Shown: piece after piece, positions 57,561 to 64,000 of the stretch
Position numbering within the stretch: the stretch's first letter is position 1
How the letters are laid out: every line of letters starts with the position of its first letter
Assembly: GCA_025024175.1 (NCBI GenBank)
Contig: QCXZ01000137.1
Location: 75,454,680 to 75,518,679 of the forward strand
DNA length: 64,000 nt
Source of the DNA: Rhyzopertha dominica
Taxonomy: Eukaryota; Arthropoda; Insecta; Coleoptera; Bostrichidae
Direction of reading: 5' to 3'
Notes under the pieces: generated by a model
What the model saw: only the letters and a program-made list of their open reading frames with translations
Told to the model about the DNA's origin: nothing
The model's database searches: none
Translations under genes and position numbers: made by a program

Positions 57561-58211
57561 GCAGGTGTGTTTAATATATCTATTTTTTTAGAATACCGTT
57601 AAAAAGTGATAAATTAATATTGCATAAAACTCTCGAAAAAATTATTTTAAATAGTTTCATGTAAAATTAGGTGACCTTTTCGAATTAATATAATAAAGAA
57701 CATCCTTTTAGAATTTGGTGCAAACAAATTTTACAATATGCAAGACTTTGAGATGATTTAATGTGTTTCCCGTAAATTTTTATAAAATGGATATCTACGG
57801 CTTCTAAAGAAAGCCGAACAATTCTTCTTTGAAACTATTTGAAGAGGAAAATTCTAGGTTGTAAAGTTATCTTTCATGGTGAGGACCAATTTCATTACAT
57901 TGGGTTTGTTAATGTATAACACTATGAATCCTTATCGAGTTTTGCTATGCAGTAGCCAAAAATACTAGCCAATAAATAAACGTGTAAGAAGTAGCATGGA
58001 GATTGCTAAATCGGGGCAAAATGCATATATATGCAGAACAAAATAACCATTACGTACAACATGATGAAAAGAGCTAAAATGTTGTACTGGCCGTCCCATC
58101 AAAGCAATGATTTGGTAATAATTAAGTAAATGGTAAATTTATGTGGTAAAACCTCTGTAAATATCTATAAATAATTTCTCATTGCACTAGCAAGTTGCTT
58201 TGGTCACTCAC
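57561..58211. other. Receptor intron, no gene recognised
   Basis: AT-rich, ends at the donor of the TM5 exon. Confidence 0.4.
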
Positions 58212-58416
58212 CCTTTGTTTCCCTGGATTTCTTCGATATTTCGCACATGATGGCAGTGTACGCCACGACGATCACAAGCAAAGGTATAAAATACATCACA
58301 ATAACACAGACTAAATTATATGCCGCCTCCAAACTGTCTGTCGCGAAAAAACCGAATGTCACACACTGCTTGAAAGACGGATAGCTGGGGTGACTTGACA
58401 CGTGGAAGACGATACT
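58212..58416 (-). CDS. GnRH-family neuropeptide receptor, ECL2 and TM5 exon
   Basis: Acceptor TTTTCTGTTGCAG precedes 58416 and the exon opens in phase 0 with [18 protein letters not shown]. The Cys in KQCVTF is the conserved second extracellular loop Cys that forms the disulphide with TM3. TM5 follows: [19 protein letters not shown] and [15 protein letters not shown], with the family's conserved Pro. The donor AAAGG|GTGAGT after 58212 leaves phase 1, matching the acceptor at 53303. 205 nt. The sequence order ECL2-TM5 and the later ERARSRTL and NPLVY blocks identify an AKH/corazonin/ACP-type receptor. TM1-TM4 exons should lie at higher coordinates; none was found up to 64000. Confidence 0.88.
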
Positions 58417-59398
58417 CTGCAACAGAAAACAAATGTATATTAAGAGAAATTCGTGTGGAGGAATTCTTATTTACTTATCGAATGTCAACAGCCGCCGTTA
58501 TATTTTCATCAGTCGATACGGTGGTGGGTTATGTGCATAAACAACCATCTCTAATATTTTGTAATAATGTACTCAAGGTATATTGAAAGTGAACCATATT
58601 TTTCTGACCATCGGTCTGCAGCTATCGGTAGTTAACAAAAAGTTGGGTATTCCCTCTTGCTTATCCCCTATTTTTTATAAATATATGCCTCAATATGTAT
58701 TCTAATTTTTAACGAAATTTTGAATACATAAATTGAAAAATCGTTCTACAAACCGGTGAAATAAAGACATTGGGTCGGTTCATGTTCTCTTTGTTATAAT
58801 TGATGTTAAGTTACGTTACGTTATTACGTTATTCAACAGCCTACAGTATTTTTTTAGGATCGCTTAGGCTTAGCTGAAATAATCGGTTTTAAAATAACGA
58901 ATTTTTTAATCGCCATAGTAATTTATTGATTTATTTATTTATTTGACATTCCGGAGAAATAAAGGAGACTTTTAGAAACCCATTATTTGTACATTTTTCT
59001 TTGTGTGAGTGACACATTCCATACCCATTTTATAACAGTTTATTTAAACCACTACAAAATTAGACATTCCATATTAGATTTTGGTTAAAAAGAGGAAACG
59101 ATTTTGATTAATATGGCTCAAGGTGACAGAACTGGAACTTGAAGCGTAATGAAGATGAAAGTTAACTGGAAATCCTCATGCCATAGACTGTTATTTTAAA
59201 TAATAGACTAAATTAATATAGCAGAACATTTATCAAATTGTGTGAATGTGTTAGCTTTGAAAATAGGCCAAAAAGTTTGCTGCTCATACACTATTTCTGC
59301 ACATTTGACAAGGTGCCGGAAAAAAAGAAAAATTATAAAATAATTTGGTAAAAGTTATTCTCTTAGCTTTTCTCCGTGCGCCTTTGGTGTGAGTCACT
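58417..59398. other. Receptor intron or intergenic, no gene recognised
   Basis: AT-rich. A (TTTA)n run at about 58926-58943 could be the tail of a minus-strand LINE, but no LINE sequence adjoins it. A TATA-like word (TATAAAA at 59334-59340) lies about 60 bp before the plus-strand ATG at 59399. Confidence 0.35.
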
Positions 59399-59450
59399 AT
59401 GAAGCATTTGTCCATTACAATTACTTTCATTGTTTTACACATAGTAACAG
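59399..59450 (+). CDS. Candidate signal-peptide exon of a secreted protein
   Basis: The plus strand has ATG (MKHLSITITFIVLHIVTG) 17 codons plus one nucleotide before a consensus donor, AACAG|GTGAGA, so the intron would be phase 1. The residues form a classic signal peptide: Lys-His, then a hydrophobic run ending in small/polar residues. A TATAAAA box lies about 60 bp upstream. Phase-1 junctions right after a signal peptide are common in secreted-protein genes. No following exon was identified. It is on the opposite strand to the receptor. Confidence 0.35.
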
Positions 59451-59896
59451 GTGAGAACTTTATTAGAGTATCAGGTTATAAGAAGAACTTGCAGGCGACT
59501 ATTTGTCGTGAAAGACAGCGTCACAAACTGAGCTCTGAAATATGACGGCTTTTTAGAAGTTTAGAGTTTTTGTTGTAACTGCTAGAACTTTAGTGTTAGG
59601 AAACTGCGAAGTTTTCTGAATCATTTACTACCTCTTCGTTACAGCGACTCTGAACTGACGCGATCTAAACATCATTGCTGCAAAACTTTTAAGGATTACA
59701 AGGAAAATTTCTGTGTTCGCTGTACAGGAAGCTTCCCTATTTGAATATTGATTAACGAAACTAATTAATTTGCAACCTGTATATACCTGTCTCTCCTCAT
59801 TATGATATTTAAAAAGTAATCTTTCCTTTTCTCACTACCTGTACAGATACCTATATTTTTCATTTGTTCCTCATTTCGCGGATTTATTACATGACA
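59451..59896. other. Non-coding, between candidate exons
   Basis: No exon in phase 1 for the upstream signal-peptide exon was found. Minus-strand AATAAA (59883-59888) lies 8 bp below the stop of the next feature. Confidence 0.4.
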
Positions 59897-60148
59897 TCAT
59901 AGTTTTATGGCACATCCGCCCTCCGTAGCGTCTACCACCACATCTTTGTGCTGCATACCTTTAGTTACAATTACTTGTTTTAGCTTACACTCATCGAACT
60001 TCATCGATACCTTATAAGGATACATAGGTATTGTCCCTGCCACGCCTATAGACTTAATACGTTTCACTTTTAATTTTTCGTTATTCTTGTGAATCCGATA
60101 TTGGGTGGTATTGCATAGTAAGATATGAAATCTTTTTGTTTCCCTCAT
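59897..60148 (-). CDS. Candidate terminal exon, unrecognised protein
   Basis: Minus frame of 83 codons ending TGA at 59897, with AATAAA starting 8 nt later, the right spacing for a short 3' UTR. The C-terminal part (VSMKFDECKLKQVIVTKG, VVVDATEGGCAIKL) alternates hydrophobic and charged residues as in beta strands and has two spaced Cys that could form a disulphide. A weak acceptor (AACGTTAG) lies 6 bp before the Met. No family recognised. It may belong to a secreted or extracellular protein. The plus strand has only a short frame here. Confidence 0.35.
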   Translation of the reverse strand: MRETKRFHILLCNTTQYRIHKNNEKLKVKRIKSIGVAGTIPMYPYKVSMKFDECKLKQVIVTKGMQHKDVVVDATEGGCAIKL

Positions 60149-60482
60149 GGACCCCTAACGTTTTGCTTTAAACTTGTAAGATTTTCGTGGCTCACAGCCT
60201 AATATAAGGTCGCCCTCAGCGGGCCCCTTTTGCTTAAATTTTAGAGAATCCCGGTTCCCAAAGATGGCTTAATTTCAGGTTAATTTAGGTATTTATTATA
60301 GCTAGACTATTTAGCATCCGAAAACAAAATATTTCTGATGACTGACATTTTTTTATTGAAATATGTACTTGAAAATTCTTATTGCATGTAATCGCTTACG
60401 GCACTCTACATATTGTTTCTCATTGCTGATTTTGTCCGCAACTTTCTTAGGTACTAATTTATTATTAATACAAAACCACAGA
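60149..60482. other. No gene recognised
   Basis: AT-rich, ends at the target duplication ACCACAGA (60475-60482) of the hAT element. Confidence 0.5.
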
Positions 60483-62721
60483 CAGGGCCGTACCGAAACC
60501 TATTACTTTGGGGGGGGGGGAAGGAAGTGCGAAAAAGCCAACTCATAAACAAAAAGAAATAGTTACTTTAGACCACTAGAATACCGAATAGCGCACATAC
60601 ATTCTAAAAAGGAAAAAAAAAATAATGAAAATATTGTGTATTTAAGTAGCTCAAAACAAATTTATTTTCTAGAATACATACAGGGTGTGTCACGACCAGT
60701 TCCTATTAGACGTTTATATTGAAGCGGCCAGAGTGGAATTATGAAATTCTGCAGTATCAGGTTTAATGAAAATAATTCAAGTGCGGCTTTATGTAACGCA
60801 TGATATACCTAAATGTTAAAATTTTCGAGATATAAGAGTTTATAAAAAAATTTGGCAGCTACTGGGTTTGATAAGTTTCTCGCTATTAAAGTTTCCGTCT
60901 GTTTATACAAAAAAGTTAAAAATAATAAAAATTGTTAGTGTTTTGTTTTTATCGGTGGTATTGAATCTAAAACAATTGTTTTATTTGGTCTTGCTTTATT
61001 AGCTTTCGCCTTTGCATACAATAGGCATTTGAAAATGTGTAAAGCAAATTGTCAAAATGACAACGTAAATTATCAAATTAAATAATTATTTGTTTATTAT
61101 TTCTTAAATAATTATTAGACATTCCTTTNTTTCACTAGCAAATATGTTTATTTGATAACTGATGCATAAAAAGCGATTTCAACAGTTTTTCACATAAAAT
61201 GTTAAATATCTAAATCTGTTACATACTTGTAGCCTCATAATGTTTTACACAAACCCCAACTAAAATTTTCCCTAGAACTAAAAGCGGCATGAAAAAGAGG
61301 AAATTCTATTTAATTTTTTTGAGTTTTGCTTATTTTTAGATACATAACTATGACGTCATCCTGTAACTGCTAAATACACCATTTTCAAATTTTGATTAGA
61401 CCAAGGTGTATTTTGGACCGTTGTCATTCATATTATCGACATTCGATTCGCATTTGTTTGAGTGGTAGGCGTTGAACGGGATCCTGCAGCTCCCAATTTT
61501 TTTTAAACTCATATCTCGAAAATTTTATCATTTAAGTATATCATGTGTTACATAAAGCCTCACTAGAATTTCACGTAGAATCCAAAACCGCAAAAAATTA
61601 TATGGTTCTATTAAAAATAACAAAGTTGGCGTCTACTTCCGATATAACCGGAAGTAATTTTAAGTTTCCTTTACTTTCATTAAAAAGATCACAATCGAAA
61701 ACTTAATACTGCAGAATTTCATAATTCTCTTCTGGCCGCTTCCCCATAAACGTCTAATAGGAACTCGTCGTGACACACTCTGTCCATGTGTTAATAACAC
61801 CTAATAAAAATTAAACTAAAATATCTTATACTTCTACTTTGGTAATTGCTAATCGCCACAGAGTGTGGCTAAGCTTGTGAGTGTCAAAATAATATGAATA
61901 AACATAATACAAAATTAACAAATAAAGTTAAAAAAACTCTAATTCTAACAAAATAAATCAATTAATAATTATTACAGCCAGTCTTCTGTATTTTAACTGT
62001 AGCCCAAGAGCTAATTAAATGAAAAAATTTATTTGATCTGTTATATCCTGTTCACTTTTAATACTTATATATGAGAGAACCAAATCGATTATTTCCCATA
62101 GTAGTTCGCAACATATTTTTTACAATTTTGTCCCATTTTCCTCGATGTACAAGGTAGTTGTAAAAAATGTGCTAGATATCTGTAATATATGCACTAGATT
62201 GTGGACTCCTATCTGACGCTAATATCGTAAAAGCTTGTTTTTATATGAAATCAAATACAATAAATACAAACAAATGAAAAACAACTTTGTGGGCAACATA
62301 AAATTATGCTCCTCGAGTAAAATGCAACTTTCTGTAAGATGCAACCAAAAACGTTGCAACGTAGACCAGACAGTATAGTGGGGCTGTTCGTTGGGCCACC
62401 AACAAATGTTTTGCATGTTATTAAAATTGGCAAAATTTTGAAATACATTATGAGTCATGCGCTTATATTCATTAATGAAAATTGTTGCTAATTTTTTAGG
62501 ATACCCATAAAAACTTATTTTAAGAAGTGTACTAGATTTTAAAATAATGTACTAGTGTACTAGACTGGCAATACTGGTGCCTGCCGAATCACAGTCGATC
62601 ATCGTCATCTGATGAGAAGACGCGAGGTTGTGAAAGCTGCGACTAACAAGTAACGACTGCTACTGTCAGGGCATTGGGGAGGGGGGGGTAGGCTCCCTAC
62701 CCCCCTATGGGCCCGGCCCTG
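60483..62721. mobile_element. Non-autonomous hAT element, copy 2 (longer)
   Basis: 2,239 bp, same orientation as copy 1. Ends CAGGGCCG...CGGCCCTG with G-rich and C-rich inner runs; flanking 8-bp duplications ACCACAGA and GCCACAGA (62722-62729), 7 of 8 matching. It keeps the centre that copy 1 has lost, including a full nested TIR element (60681-61782). It lacks about 150 bp near the right end that copy 1 retains (copy 1 at about 48957-49110). No transposase. Confidence 0.88.
60681..61782. mobile_element. TIR element nested in the hAT family
   Basis: Inverted ends of well over 100 bp: CAGGGTGTGTCACGACCAG at left and CAGAGTGTGTCACGACGAG (complement) at right, both followed by TTCCTATTAGACGTTTAT and, further on, GAATTATGAAATTCTGCAGTA. 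TA precedes the left end; TC follows the right end, so the duplication is not perfect. The left arm is also in hAT copy 1 (from about 47767), so it entered an ancestor before the two copies separated. No transposase. Confidence 0.75.
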
Positions 62722-62729
62722 GCCACAGA

Positions 62730-63200
62730 GCTGTTCAAATCAGGTTAATGGATGACGAATCTTGTACCGAAACATGACTACTCACAATTTTAGCGTACAT
62801 AAATCTGCAGTTTCAAATATTTGGCATGATAGCGGCTGCAGATGAAATGCGGAATCACAAATGTGCAGATATCAAATAACGCACGAAACTGCTATTAAAC
62901 GTTTGAGCACAGCATTGCCCTTTGAACTCGGTATTATGTATGTAGATGCTGCAATTAGTCCACAGATGCATTTGTGGCGCTTATTGCTACAGCATGTCAC
63001 AGAGAAATATACATATGCGCGGTATTTCCGCTTAGATGTTCTGCTTGTTAATTATACGTCTGATTCCACACTGAACCGCTTTACCTCGTTTCCCCGACTC
63101 ATAAATTAAATTATGATTTCGCGATATACAAAGTGGTCTTAAGCCCCTTAATGAAATGTGGCATTAAAAAACTAAAGCTAGTTCTGTATGCTTTTGTTGA
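62730..63200. other. No gene recognised
   Basis: An 82-codon plus frame (62861-63109) in a G+C-richer stretch has no motif and no splice context; kept only as a note. Confidence 0.3.
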
Positions 63201-64000
63201 TTTATTTATTTATTTATATACAGAAGCACAAACCGGACGAACCTAAAACAGTGCTTACAACTTTTTCAAAAATGAAATTAACATAGTATAGAATAAACCA
63301 CACCGCAAAACAGAAATTATTAAAATGTAAAGTTAATACCTAATTAACACCTAATTTACGATTATAACATTATATAAGAAGTAAACTATCAAAATACGAA
63401 AGGAAACAGAAGAATTTATTGGTGCAGCACTTTAAAAATTTTTCTCCGAAATGAGTATACAAAAACACTAAATATATCAACTTCAAGTGATGGGTTAGTT
63501 AACCTGCTTAATGAATTGTAGGACTTCATACATCTAAGAAGTGGGGAGTTTGCATATGCATTAGTGAAATGTACAGGTACATAAAACAAATTATGAGACT
63601 TAGTGTTATACACAGAAGGCACCGAAATATTCAACATACTCAAAATAACTGTCGAGTCCACTGCACCATTACAAATGCTGTGCAGATAACGGAGATCTGC
63701 AAAACTTCGTCGCTGCTCCTGAGACAGCATGCGAAAGTGTTCACGTATGAGATCAGTACTCTGCAGATCTATATGAAGTTTATAAGCAACATATCTAAGG
63801 AATTTGTTCTAAATCCTTTCAAGGCTATTAATGTACACAATATAATGGGGATTCCAAAAAACCGAAGCATAGTTCAGAATACTATTAACGTAAACCATGA
63901 ACAAATAATTAAAAGATTTCCATTTTCTAAATTCAGAACAAACTCTAAAAATAAATCCTAGACTATTATTTGCCTTCCTTACAATATAGAAAATATGTTC
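63201..64000 (-). mobile_element. LINE 3' part (CR1/Jockey group), continues past the window
   Basis: Minus strand, tail (TAAA)n-type at 63201-63218. One frame runs from the right edge to 63416: HIFYIVRKANNSLGFIFRVC, YVNSILNYASVFWNPHYI, then an in-frame TAG at 63809-63811 in LERI*NKFLRYVAYK, then MLSQEQRRSFADLRYLHS, AYANSPLLRCMKSYNSLS and FRRKIFKVLHQ. These are the post-RT domain of non-LTR retrotransposons. RT lies outside the window. A single stop in otherwise clean frame suggests moderate age. Confidence 0.78.

Noticed and set aside
1..64000. tRNA, rRNA, CRISPR or operon features
   Set aside because: No cloverleaf with proper A and B boxes, no rRNA stretch and no regular spaced repeats were seen; the window is eukaryotic.

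Overview
The window looks like draft-quality insect nuclear DNA, most likely from a beetle or another holometabolous insect. It is strongly AT-rich, has scattered single N bases and no bacterial-style gene packing, contains widely separated short exons with GT/AG splice sites, and is crowded with insect-type transposons (Penelope-like, Jockey/CR1/RTE-like LINEs, Ty3/gypsy, mariner DD41D, Tigger/pogo, hAT). The species cannot be read from the sequence.

One host gene is well supported: the 3' half of a GnRH-family neuropeptide receptor (AKH / corazonin / ACP receptor group) on the minus strand. Its TM5 exon (58212-58416), TM6 exon (53150-53303) and TM7 exon (26434-26659) have matching splice phases, separated by introns of about 4.9 kb and 26.5 kb. 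The exons for the N-terminus and TM1-TM4 are not visible and probably lie beyond the right edge. A strong internal splice donor in the TM7 exon allows a second C-terminal tail.

Other host-like pieces are weaker: a signal-peptide exon on minus (12246-12401), another on plus (59399-59450), a terminal exon with poly(A) signal on minus (59897-60148), a 55-codon ORF (1336-1503), and short exon-like segments near 6.8 kb and 23.9 kb.

Mobile DNA makes up most of the rest. From left to right: a Ty3/gypsy RNase H fragment (0.1-0.5 kb); a 130-bp tandem repeat and a long-TIR foldback element (5.0-6.2 kb); a near-complete but broken DD41D mariner (10.3-11.6 kb); a compound repeat found again at 54.6 kb (13.0 kb); a Tigger-like remnant (16.4-17.0 kb); a 1.1-kb TIR element (17.2-18.3 kb); a mariner N-terminal remnant (20.1 kb); two Penelope-like copies head to head (25.0-26.0 kb); a patch of IS630-type and Penelope fragments (29.5-31.0 kb); a CR1/Jockey-type LINE with an unbroken RT (35.6-37.7 kb); a LINE inserted in an RTE-like LINE (37.9-40.1 kb); the 3' end of a Ty3/gypsy element with PPT and LTR (42.2-43.2 kb); a Penelope element with RT and GIY-YIG (43.4-45.1 kb); a hAT element inserted in a LINE and itself carrying a TA-flanked MITE (47.6-49.6 kb); a THAP-like remnant (52.9 kb); a second hAT copy with a nested TIR element (60.5-62.7 kb); and a LINE running off the right edge (63.2-64.0 kb).

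Much of this mobile DNA, from 26.7 to 53.1 kb, lies inside the last large intron of the receptor gene, which explains its size. The two hAT copies are especially informative because one supplies the empty site for an insertion in the other.
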